This document shows positions 9,199-16,629 of a stretch of 33,971 bases of DNA, in pieces (position 1 is the first letter of the stretch; each line of letters opens with the position of its first letter). The notes beneath the pieces are model-generated. The model made no database searches. It was not told the origin of the DNA and saw only the letters and a program-made list of their open reading frames with translations. The stretch comes from CAZIPN01 sp964541225. GTDB taxonomy: Bacteria > Actinomycetota > Coriobacteriia > Anaerosomatales > JAAXUF01. A program made the translations under genes and the position numbers. The stretch covers positions 1-33,971 of the forward strand of contig CAZIPN010000022.1 of the NCBI GenBank assembly GCA_964541225.1, written 5' to 3'.

Positions 9199-10356
9199 GT
9201 GCGCGTTCTGATGGTGGTGCGTCCGGCAGCAGGGGGGATGAAGCAACACGTTCTCGCATTGAGCGCCGGGCTCTCGGCGGCGGGGCACGTTGTTGAACTC
9301 GCAACGCCACCGGATTCTGATCTCGCCGGGGACGCACGCCTCAACGGACTCGTCGTGCATCCACTCGCGCTTGTCGGGGCACTGAACCCAGCAATGGATA
9401 CGTTGGCGGCGCGGTCGCTGGCACGCGTTGTGAGGCGAGGGGGCTTCGACATCGTTCACGCGCACGGGTTCAAGGCTGGGTTGGTGGCGAGGCTCGGCGT
9501 GTGGTCTGGTGGCGGGAAGAAGTCCAGCCCGCCAATCGTGGTGACCGCCCACAATCATGTCTTGTCGCGTGACGACATGTCTGCACGCAGCAAGTGGCTG
9601 CACCGGCAAGCCGAGCGCATGTTCTCGAAGAGAGCGGCCCGCTACATCGCCGTCTCCGACTCCGTGCGCCGGGAGCTCGTTGATGGCTACGGGATTCCTT
9701 CGGACAAAGTCGTTGTTATCCACAACGGAGTAGACCCGGCTCCGTTCACGGCGCCACAAGACCGGGAGGGCGCTCGCGCCGACCTCAACTTGCCGTCACC
9801 GAACGCAGCAGTGATCGGCCTGGCTGCCCGGTTCTCCGCGCAGAAGGGGCTGCGTCACCTGATCGCTGCGGTTCCAGCTCTGGTTGAATGGCTACACCCT
9901 GAGGAAAGGGATCTCGTCGTGGTCATCGGGGGCAGCGGTCCGCTGGAGAGCGAGCTGCGCGAGCAGGCGGCCGCTCTGGGGGTGAGCCAGCATTTACGCT
10001 GGCCAGGGCACGTGACGAGCATTCCTCGGTTCCTGTCGGCACTCGATGTGTACGTCTCACCTGCCGAGACCGAGGCGCTTGGCATCGGTCTCATCGAAGC
10101 CGGGCTGGCGGGCGTACCCGTTGTCGCGACAAACGTCGGCGGGGTGGGTGAAGTTGTAGTTGAGGGTGAGACTGGTGTGCTCATTCCACCCCGCGATCCC
10201 TATATACTCGCGCGTGAGGCGGCGAGCATGCTGCATGATCCCGAGCATGCTCGTATGCTGGCGAGAGCCGCGCGCGAGCGATGTCTGCGCGAATTCGATC
10301 CAGACAGCATGATCGAGCGAACTGCGGCCATCTACGTGGAGGTGGGCGAGCAATGA
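9199..10356 (+). CDS. GT4-family glycosyltransferase
   Basis: This 385-residue GT-B fold enzyme should transfer a sugar from a nucleotide-sugar donor to an unknown acceptor. The N-terminal Rossmann domain begins with VLMVVRPAAGGMKQH, the usual acceptor-side glycine-rich loop. The C-terminal donor domain has the hinge region (VIHNGVD), a KGL segment (FSAQKGLRHL), IGGSGPL, and an E-X7-E nucleotide-sugar motif (ETEALGIGLIE). The GTG start has AGAGGA six bases upstream. It begins 24 bases after pstB, so it may be cotranscribed and phosphate-regulated; replacement of phosphate-containing envelope polymers or lipids by glycosylated ones is a plausible reason, but that is inference. Confidence 0.87.
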   Translation: MRVLMVVRPAAGGMKQHVLALSAGLSAAGHVVELATPPDSDLAGDARLNGLVVHPLALVGALNPAMDTLAARSLARVVRRGGFDIVHAHGFKAGLVARLGVWSGGGKKSSPPIVVTAHNHVLSRDDMSARSKWLHRQAERMFSKRAARYIAVSDSVRRELVDGYGIPSDKVVVIHNGVDPAPFTAPQDREGARADLNLPSPNAAVIGLAARFSAQKGLRHLIAAVPALVEWLHPEERDLVVVIGGSGPLESELREQAAALGVSQHLRWPGHVTSIPRFLSALDVYVSPAETEALGIGLIEAGLAGVPVVATNVGGVGEVVVEGETGVLIPPRDPYILAREAASMLHDPEHARMLARAARERCLREFDPDSMIERTAAIYVEVGEQ

Positions 10357-10921
10357 CGGCTCGGGAGGGGACCGGGCGCTCGCTGCGTTGTCGGATTGTG
10401 CCTGTGAGCAGCACGTATTCTCCGCAGGGAGAACGGATGTGGCTTCCGCAAACGGCCACGCGGCAACTCCAGCCTCGTCTGGTGCCTCCCGGATTGCGGC
10501 AGTCCGAAGGGTGTCGGATGCGAAACGGCGGGGGAACGGAATGCCCGATATGACAGGTCCTGACAGTACATGGGGTTATCGGGCGCTGATGCTCAGACTT
10601 GAGATGAGAGCTGGTGGCAGGAAAGAACCGCAGGTACAGCGAAAGTCTAAACGAATAGACCTCTAACGTGCTAATGTGGAGTTTGGTTTCAGGTTATCCA
10701 GCTTAATTGAGGGCGTTGACCTCCCCTAATGAGCCTTAAGAGACTAGGAACGTTCCCATTCGATCATGGGCCGGTCTGTGCCACCGGAGGGGTGGCAGGT
10801 CCAACGATCCGTGGGGCGTCGGCTCTCTGCGAAAGGAGGTGTTTCAATAATGAGACCTGACGCGTGCCAGACAGGGCACGCAAATCGATTGACGACGCAA
10901 TACGACAAGGAGGGGATACGA
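10357..10921 (+). promoter_or_regulatory. Long non-coding leader upstream of the seven-haem cytochrome
   Basis: This 565-bp spacer has no convincing gene. Its first part is GC-rich with several hairpins (10418-10518). The middle (about 10640-10750) is clearly more AT-rich than its surroundings and is the best place for a promoter, though I found no clean -35/-10 pair. The last 90 bases hold two strong ribosome sites, GAAAGGAGGTG before an ATG at 10850 and AAGGAGGGG before the ATG at 10922, both in the cytochrome frame. Confidence 0.55.
10418..10518 (+). ncRNA. Possible structured RNA element (hairpins)
   Basis: Paired arms seen by eye: TTCTCC/GGAGAA (10418-10423 with 10428-10433); CCGCAA/TTGCGG (10446-10451 with 10494-10499) enclosing GGCA/TGCC and CCAG/CTGG (10462-10465, 10469-10472, 10479-10482, 10483-10486); then TCCG/CGGA (10503-10506 with 10515-10518). 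I do not recognise a known riboswitch class. In GC-rich DNA some pairing arises by chance, so this is tentative. Confidence 0.3.
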
Positions 10922-13341
10922 ATGGTGCGGCGCATCATTTTCCTCGCGACACTTACTGTGGCTGTGGTAGCTATCATGGCCGCCGCGGCGGTTCCTGCCT
11001 TTGCTTACTCTGACTATGTTAAGTATCTGAGCAAAGGCGTGACTGGCCCCGGCAGTTCGGCTTCGAGTTTGGCCGACGGTACGACCTACGGCGCGTATGC
11101 GCTTGGGTGCTTCTGGTGCCATGGCTGGGACAAGATGTCTGGCCCCAACACCACCAACCAGGTGGACGTGACCAAGGTCACCACCGGTGGAAGCTACCTC
11201 GGTTCCGTGAACCCCACGAACACCACGAACGTCTACCAGCAGTACAACCAGGCATTCGGTCCGCACGGTGGATACACAAACACCACTGACCGCTGCAAGG
11301 TTTGCCACGACGTTCACGCTGCGGCTGGCGACAAGCGCCTGCTTCCGGGTAACACCGTCGCAGAGATCTGCGAGACGTGCCACGACTTCACCGAGGGCAT
11401 CAGCATCTACGGTGCAATCAAGGCTCAGACCGGTACAGCTCCGGCTGGCGGTCACCAGATCTACGGCCTGAACAGCTCAGAGGGTAGCGCTACCGCTACC
11501 ACGGGCCAGTACATTCCTGGCGGCGACTTCGGCAACGGTGGCTCGTTTGGCCCCGTTGACACCATCTTCCCGAACACGGGTGGTACGGTCGCCTACAGCT
11601 CGGTCGGTCTGGCCTCGCAAGAGGATCACCTGACCTGCACCGACTGCCACACCCCGCACGGCAACACGTCCATGCAGCCGTTCAAGGGCGACCGCGTACG
11701 TCTGGGCAGCGGAATCCTCATCGCGGCCTGCAACGTGCAGCCGGACAACATCAACGAGACCGAGTTCTCGCTGACTCTTCTGCCCGGCACGGGCCACGAG
11801 ACGCACCTCCCCGCCGGCACGCCCATCACCACTTCGATGGCGCTTGCCCCGGATTCTCCGGCCTACATCGCCGGTCACCAGACATCGATCAAGGCGTCCG
11901 GTGTTGCGCTGGCTCTGTCGCTGCTCGCCGCTGGCGTGCTCGACATCAGTGTCGAGACGACGACCGACGCCGCATATGCAGGTACCTTGGCGCTCGCCGG
12001 TACGCCGACGACCTATGTCCTCCTGCGTGACGCCCACCTGACTCGCACGGCCAGCAACAAGCTGCTGCGCGACTTCATCGGTGGCACGGGTACCGGTTCT
12101 GCTATCGACCTGCGCGATGCCAAGTACGGTGGCCAGGCTCCGACGAGCTACACGACGGCCACGTATGATCCCACCGCGCCCCAGCAGGACTACGTCCTCG
12201 CCGCTCTCAGCGGCGGTGGCGGCATCGATCAGGCTGGTTCTCCGTGGGTCAACGGCCAGAACGGCGCGAAGGCGGTCTACGGATCGAGCTTCTGCTACGG
12301 CTGTCACAGAGGCCGCTTGGGCAACATGTACGGTGGTGCCGGTGGCATCGAGCTTGACCCGGACTTCCACTCAATGGACGCTTCGTCGGCGTACAACCAC
12401 CCGACGAACATGAAGCTCGCGTATAGCGCTGTTGGTGGTCTGACCAGCTTCGCTGCAGCTTCGCCTGCACCGGGCGTGAGCACTCCGTGGATGAACGCTT
12501 CGGATGGCCCCAATCCTGGGGACAACCTTGTCACCAACCTTCCCGATGAGCTGGGCGGTGTTGACATCCGGAATGGTTTCCCAACCATCACGGCGCCCAT
12601 CACGACTGGTCTTGCTCTTTCCAACCAGGGCTACGTCATGGAGCCGGTTGAGGCTGGCCACGCTGACGGTTCGATCTCACGTGGCGATCCGAGCATTCAC
12701 AATGGTACTTCCGGTCCTTCGGACGCCGCTGGTGCGGCGATCCAGGCTGGCGAGGATGCTCCGATCTGCCAGCAGTGCCACGAGGACTCTCGTGACCNNN
12801 NNNNNNNNNNNNNNNNNNNNNNNNNNNNNNNNNNNNNNNNNNNNNNNNNNNNNNNNNNNNNNNNNNNNNNNNNNNNNNNNNNNNNNNNNNNNNNNNNCAG
12901 GCTGGCGAGGATGCTCCGATCTGCCAGCAGTGCCACGAGGACTCTCGTGACCTGACCACCAACTTCACCGTTGGTGACACGGACAAGAACGTTGGATTTG
13001 CCGATCCGGTCAACCACGTGCTTGGCATGGGTCACGATGATGGGGTCACTCCGACGCTCATCAACGCTGGCAACCCGATGTTCGCGAACTTCCCGCACGA
13101 GACTCAGAACGCCCGCATGCTTGTTGAGGGCGGCGACAGCAACCAGGTCGGCGGTGGGAAGAACGACAACCTCTGCCTGAACTGCCACATCCCGGGTTCG
13201 ACGGTCCGCTTCGGCGACACCGATCCGTCCCACAGGGTGACTGGTGCTGACGGCCATCAGTACTATCCACAAGTTGTTAGTGGCGTGAATGCTGCTGGTG
13301 CTGCCTCGACCTCGAAGGTCGGCGACGGCTTCCAGGAGTAA
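10922..13341 (+). CDS. Secreted seven-haem c-type cytochrome (interrupted by an assembly gap)
   Basis: After collapsing the gap artefact this is a 754-residue exported cytochrome. The N-terminus is a signal peptide with basic MVRR, a hydrophobic stretch and an Ala-rich cleavage region ending VPAFAYS. Seven CXXCH haem-binding motifs are seen: CFWCH (residue 63), CKVCH (125), CETCH (150), CTDCH (239), CYGCH (458), CQQCH (616) and CLNCH (700). A stretch of about 219 residues between haems 4 and 5 has none and is rich in Thr, Ala, Gly and Leu, suggesting an inserted beta-rich or binding domain. There is no C-terminal anchor. I chose ATG 10922 for its signal peptide and AAGGAGGGG site; an in-frame ATG at 10850 is also well preceded. 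A terminator follows. It is probably an extracellular electron carrier; the function is inferred. Confidence 0.88.
12743..12952. other. Assembly gap of 100 N flanked by a 55-bp duplicated end (inside the cytochrome gene)
   Basis: Bases 12743-12797 and 12898-12952 are identical over 55 bp with exactly 100 N between. Removing 155 bp joins the frame used before the gap to the frame used from 13018 to 13341 and leaves one CQQCH motif in place of two. It has the same form as the pstS gap, so the apparent repeat is artefactual. Confidence 0.94.
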
Positions 13342-13369
13342 GCACGACAGTTCGTTTCATCGCTTGACC

Positions 13370-13425
13370 CTTTCTCGATCACTGAGAAAGAGGGCGGGGG
13401 GGCCGCCGGAAACGGCGGCCCCTTT
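13370..13425 (+). terminator. Tandem-hairpin terminator after the cytochrome gene
   Basis: A first hairpin pairs CTTTCTC (13370-13376) with GAGAAAG (13384-13390). A second, very stable one pairs GGGGCCGCCG (13399-13408) with CGGCGGCCCC (13413-13422) around a GAAA tetraloop, followed by TTT. The T-tract is short, but the stem strength and the place, 58 bases after the stop codon, fit an intrinsic terminator. Confidence 0.8.
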
Positions 13426-13459
13426 GCGCCGCCCAGCCGAACTCTAGGAGGATGTGCGT

Positions 13460-13969
13460 ATGTCTGCGAGCCGCTCGGGGATCATTACGAGAGTCGCGTT
13501 GATTCTCGGCGTCATCGTACTGGCGGGGGTAGTCGGCTGGCTTGTCTGGGGGCGCGTCAAGCCACAGCCCGACGTCGAACTCATCAACAAGTACATCCGG
13601 GGCTATCAAGACGGTGACTTGGCTGCGGTGAAGTCCACAGTCAGCGCTGACATGCTTGCGTCGGTGCCAGGCTCCGCGACGGTCTTTGCGAAGCAGGCCA
13701 AACAAGTCAACTCGGCTATCAAGTCGTGGTACGTGAAGAGCGCGCAGCGCAACGAGTACGTCGGCCAGTCAATCATCGATGTTGTGCTCACCACTGCGTC
13801 AGGGGACCACAACATGGAGTTCGACATCATGCAGCTGCCTGAGGGTCTGCGAATACGCTCCGTCGTCGATCTCTCGGATCCGAATAGACCCGGGGCAGAT
13901 GGCAGCACTGGACCGGCTCAGCCTGCAGGCATGGGGGCGGGAATGCCGGCGGTTCCTGGACACCAGTGA
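13460..13969 (+). CDS. Small membrane-anchored protein of unknown function
   Basis: This 169-residue protein is unrecognised. A short basic N-terminus (MSASRSG) leads into one transmembrane helix (IITRVALILGVIVLAGVVGW), after which about 135 residues should lie outside the membrane. The outer part (ELINKYIRGYQDGDLAAVKS, then a region of alternating hydrophobic residues) resembles small NTF2-like or DUF4878-type folds, but I cannot confirm this. The tail is rich in Pro, Gly, Ala and Met. I chose ATG 13460 because AGGAGG lies eight bases upstream; a GTG at 13454 is too close to it. It lies between the cytochrome terminator and the Rrf2 promoter, so it may be expressed alone. Confidence 0.72.
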   Translation: MSASRSGIITRVALILGVIVLAGVVGWLVWGRVKPQPDVELINKYIRGYQDGDLAAVKSTVSADMLASVPGSATVFAKQAKQVNSAIKSWYVKSAQRNEYVGQSIIDVVLTTASGDHNMEFDIMQLPEGLRIRSVVDLSDPNRPGADGSTGPAQPAGMGAGMPAVPGHQ

Positions 13970-14034
13970 TACACGCGTGATGCGCGCTGCCCACTCCACC
14001 GCAGTGAGATGTGCCAACCGGGAGCGGGTTGCCA

Positions 14035-14052
14035 GCAAGCCGCGCGGCTTGC
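14035..14052. repeat. Perfect 18-bp palindrome
   Basis: GCAAGCCGCGCGGCTTGC is self-complementary over all 18 bases. It lies 66 bp after the stop of the small membrane-protein gene, close to another short inverted repeat (CAACC/GGTTG just before it). It could form a hairpin ending that transcript, although no T-tract follows, or be a protein-binding site. The rest of the spacer 13970-14140 shows no gene. Confidence 0.5.
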
Positions 14053-14140
14053 GATTCGCGCGATGAGAAACGGTTGCTGACACCGGCGCGCAATCAGTCC
14101 GTCGATAAAGAGGAGAACCGTGCTACTTTGTCGAAACATA

Positions 14141-14169
14141 TTGATACTTCGTCAGTATCATAACATTAT
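14141..14169 (+). promoter_or_regulatory. Probable promoter and operator of the Rrf2/cytochrome b6 operon
   Basis: TGATACTTCGTCAGTATCA (14142-14160) is a perfect inverted repeat with 7-bp arms and a 5-bp spacer. It overlaps a -35-like TTGATA at 14141-14146, and a -10-like CATTAT follows at 14164-14169 after 17 bp. A repressor bound here would block the promoter. The local AT-richness stands out from the GC-rich surroundings. Rrf2 proteins commonly repress their own operon, so the next gene product is the likely ligand, by inference. Confidence 0.6.
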
Positions 14170-14294
14170 GGAACATGTACCAAGTTTTCCTGCGGTACCG
14201 TCCGTCCCGTCTGGGACGCGTGAGTTCGTCAATGGGCATCCGGCCTCGTACCGGGCTCAACATGCGTTTCAGGATGCGAGGGGGTAGGTTGGCA

Positions 14295-14789
14295 ATGGAA
14301 CTGTCAAGAGTGACTGACTACGGCGTCCGCGCGGTGCTGTACTTGAGCATGGCGAAGGGTCTGAGTCGCACCCAGGATGTGTCGGAAGCGATGCACGTGC
14401 CCAAAGCGTACCTGAGCAAAGTGCTCCAGGAATTGGGCAGGCGTGATATCGTTCGGCTGAAGCCTGGCGTAAAAGGCGGAGTGAGTCTTGTGCCGGATCC
14501 GGCCAACCTGACCCTTCTCGAAGTGGTGGAGGCGATGGAAGGCCATCTCGCCTTCACTCGCTGTTCATACGCGCCGGGCGAGTGCGCTTTTGAGACGCTG
14601 TGTCCTGTTCACACGTTCTGGATGGATCTGCAGAAGCTCGTCAGCGAGCGCCTCAGCTCCATCACGTTTGCGGAATTCGCGGAGACCTGCTCGATCGAGG
14701 TACCGAGGAATCCGCGGACAGAACCGGACTCGGAGGGTTCGGCGTTTGCTGCCGTGGGCGAATCACCAGGAGGTATAGGTCATGAGTGA
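14295..14789 (+). CDS. Rrf2-family Fe-S transcriptional regulator
   Basis: This 164-residue protein has the Rrf2 winged-helix domain at its start (MELSRVTDYGVRAVLYL, then VPKAYLSKVLQELGRRDIV). Three cysteines, C90, C97 and C103, sit where IscR and NsrR bind their Fe-S cluster, so it probably senses iron-sulfur status, oxygen, redox state or nitric oxide. The start ATG is chosen because it begins exactly at the conserved N-terminus; its ribosome site is weak. An in-frame ATG at 14175 would add 40 Arg-rich residues and lies nearly at the predicted transcript start. The last eight bases overlap the Rieske gene, making it the first gene of the bc-type operon. Confidence 0.9.
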   Translation: MELSRVTDYGVRAVLYLSMAKGLSRTQDVSEAMHVPKAYLSKVLQELGRRDIVRLKPGVKGGVSLVPDPANLTLLEVVEAMEGHLAFTRCSYAPGECAFETLCPVHTFWMDLQKLVSERLSSITFAEFAETCSIEVPRNPRTEPDSEGSAFAAVGESPGGIGHE

Positions 14790-15315
14790 TGTGCAAGAGC
14801 AGGCTGCGTGTACTCTCGAATCCAGCCCAGGTACGGATGCAGCATCGGTAGCGGCCGTTGCCCAGGATGACGGAGTGACGAGGCGGCACCTGCTGGCCTT
14901 GCTCGGCGCCGGGCTCGTGGGCCTCCCGTGGATTGGGACGGGGCTAGCAGCACTCGCGAACTTCTTGAGCGTTCCGTCACGTGCGTTCTCTGGAGCGACG
15001 ACGCCCGATGAGGTGCCGGCAGGTCTGCTATCTGACCTGAAGGACGGGGAGCCCAAGTCGATCCTGTTTGGTGACGAGACCGTGTTCGTGATCAAGTCAG
15101 GCTCGAAGGTCAGCGCGTTCTCCGGAACTTGTCCGCATGCCGGCTGTCTTGTCGCCTGGCATCAAGACAAGAAACTGTTCATCTGCCCCTGCCATGGCGG
15201 CACGTTCACTACTGCGGGCAAGTGCATCGCTGGCCCGCCGCCCAGGGGCTTGTTTGAGCACAGCGTCAAAGTCTCCATGGGACGGGTGATCGTGGGAAGG
15301 AAGAAGGATGCCTAG
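14782..15315 (+). CDS. qcrA: Rieske [2Fe-2S] protein of a cytochrome bc-type complex
   Basis: This 177-residue protein takes an electron from quinol at the outer Qo site of the cytochrome b subunit. Both cluster boxes are present: CPHAGC (ligands C117, H119) and CPCHGG (ligands C135, H138), with C122 and C137 placed for the usual disulfide. The N-terminus has a twin-arginine signal-anchor (TRRHLLALLGAGLVGLPWIG), as in other Rieske proteins exported folded by Tat. AGGAGG lies upstream of the ATG, which is inside the end of the Rrf2 gene. Its own end overlaps the cytochrome b6 start by eight bases. Confidence 0.94.
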   Translation: MSDVQEQAACTLESSPGTDAASVAAVAQDDGVTRRHLLALLGAGLVGLPWIGTGLAALANFLSVPSRAFSGATTPDEVPAGLLSDLKDGEPKSILFGDETVFVIKSGSKVSAFSGTCPHAGCLVAWHQDKKLFICPCHGGTFTTAGKCIAGPPPRGLFEHSVKVSMGRVIVGRKKDA

Positions 15316-15964
15316 CGACAATGTGGGGTTCTTTGAAGAGCGCTTCCAAGTACGCGAGCGCTTCCAGAAGACCTTTGGTGACAAGACCGTCCCGGTGTAC
15401 GCGACGGCACTGTTCTACTGTTTTGGAGGATTGACGACGCTCAGCTTCACTATTCAGGTCATGAGCGGCGCACTCCTCCTGATGTACTACGTTCCCGATG
15501 CTGACGTGGCATACCAGAGTGTTCACTACATTTCTCATACCGTTCCGTACGGCTGGTTCATTCGGGGCGCTCACTTTTTCGGGGCTAATGCCATGGCCAC
15601 GATGGTGTTCTTGCACACGCTCCGCGTGTTCTATACCGGTTCGTATCGGCGCCCTCGAGAGCTGATGTGGGTCTCCGGAGTGCTGGCCATGTTCCTCACG
15701 ATGGCCATGGCATTCACTGGCTACCTGCTGAAGTGGGACCAGATAGCGTACTGGGCCATGACGGCGGTAAGCGGACTCATTGCCTACCTGCCGGTGATGG
15801 GTCCCCCGACACGTCTGCTTCTTCTTGGTGGCGACGGTGTCAGTGGGGCCACACTCTCAAGGTTCTTCGCGCTGCACGTGGCCATTGTCCCTGGCATATT
15901 GATTATTACGCTCGTTGCTCACTTCTGGATGATCCGAAAGCAGGGCATCTCTCGCCCGCTGTGA
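15308..15964 (+). CDS. petB: Cytochrome b6-type subunit
   Basis: This 218-residue subunit carries the two b haems and the quinone sites. It has four hydrophobic segments. The haem ligands are H89/H103 (13 residues between) and H190/H205 (14 between); the second spacing is the b6-type one. C38, in LFYCFGG, is at the position of the cysteine that covalently holds the extra haem ci in b6f and Bacillus-type complexes. The sequence ends IRKQGISRPL, very like chloroplast cytochrome b6. At 218 residues it is the N-terminal half only; the C-terminal half is the next gene, the split arrangement of b6f complexes. Confidence 0.95.
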   Translation: MPSDNVGFFEERFQVRERFQKTFGDKTVPVYATALFYCFGGLTTLSFTIQVMSGALLLMYYVPDADVAYQSVHYISHTVPYGWFIRGAHFFGANAMATMVFLHTLRVFYTGSYRRPRELMWVSGVLAMFLTMAMAFTGYLLKWDQIAYWAMTAVSGLIAYLPVMGPPTRLLLLGGDGVSGATLSRFFALHVAIVPGILIITLVAHFWMIRKQGISRPL

Positions 15965-15983
15965 CCCCTGGAGGGACTGCTCT

Positions 15984-16616
15984 ATGCTTCCCGAGCGAAC
16001 CGACAACGATGTTGCAGGCGATCCCACAGTGGAAGCCGATGCCGCTTCTACCACGCCTGCGGCGACTGGATCCGAAACGCCCGAGGCAAGGGATGCCGCT
16101 GAGACTCCGCCAGCTGCAGCTGACGTGACTACCGCCGACGAGAGCGATACCAAGAAACAAGAGGCCGCTCCCGCCAGCCAGCACAGCGCTCAACCTGCCG
16201 CGGCCTCTGCCCCAGCAGACGATCCTCATGCCTATGACGGCCCGAGCATTCCTTTCGTTCCGCATCACGCGTTGACGGAAGGAATGATGGCTCTGGCCTT
16301 CTTGACGTTCGGACTCATCTTCATCGCGCTTGTGCCCGTGCCGCTTGATGCTCGTGCGAATCCGTTTCTTTCGCCCGAGGGTGTCTTGCCAGAGTGGTAC
16401 TTGCTGGCGCCTTTCGAACTCATGCACCTTGTGCCGGCTGTTACGGGCTTTGTCATCATGACGCTGGCCCTCGGCGGCCTCATGGCCTGGCCCTTCATAG
16501 ATCGAAGGCCCAGACGTATGTCCCGGCGACCGTTCGTACTTGCTGTGAGCTTCCTCGCCATTGGGGCGATCATTGGCCTGTCCATCCTCGCGCTCATGCA
16601 CGTCGAGCATCTATAG
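15984..16616 (+). CDS. petD: Cytochrome b6f subunit IV-like protein with a long disordered N-terminus
   Basis: This 210-residue protein completes the split cytochrome b. Its membrane part starts at about residue 90 and has three hydrophobic segments, with the Qo-site motif PEWY at 136-139 (PEWYLLAPFE). The first 85 or so residues are rich in Ala, Pro, Thr, Glu and Asp, have almost no hydrophobic clusters, and are absent from ordinary subunit IV (about 160 residues). The extension should face the cytoplasm. The ATG has TGGAGGG about eight bases upstream. It ends 13 bases before the multihaem cytochrome start. Confidence 0.92.
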   Translation: MLPERTDNDVAGDPTVEADAASTTPAATGSETPEARDAAETPPAAADVTTADESDTKKQEAAPASQHSAQPAAASAPADDPHAYDGPSIPFVPHHALTEGMMALAFLTFGLIFIALVPVPLDARANPFLSPEGVLPEWYLLAPFELMHLVPAVTGFVIMTLALGGLMAWPFIDRRPRRMSRRPFVLAVSFLAIGAIIGLSILALMHVEHL

Positions 16617-16629
16617 TCAGGTGGCGAAG

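Noticed and set aside
10353..10553. 66-codon frame whose ATG overlaps the glycosyltransferase stop (ATGA)
   Set aside because: The overlap looks like coupling, but the product is Arg/Gly/Pro-rich without motif and crosses the hairpin region; no ribosome site supports it.
10357..10921. Known riboswitch (c-di-GMP, cobalamin, SAM, TPP) in the cytochrome leader
   Set aside because: The conserved core sequences of these classes were looked for by eye and not found; only generic hairpins are present.
11477..12370. 297-codon frame antisense to the seven-haem cytochrome
   Set aside because: It is Arg/Val/Gly-rich with no motif and lies opposite an authentic cytochrome frame with correctly spaced haem sites.
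12743..12952. Apparent tandem duplication with a repeated CQQCH haem motif
   Set aside because: The 55-bp identity on both sides of exactly 100 N, repeated in pstS, and the frame repair on collapse show an assembly artefact.
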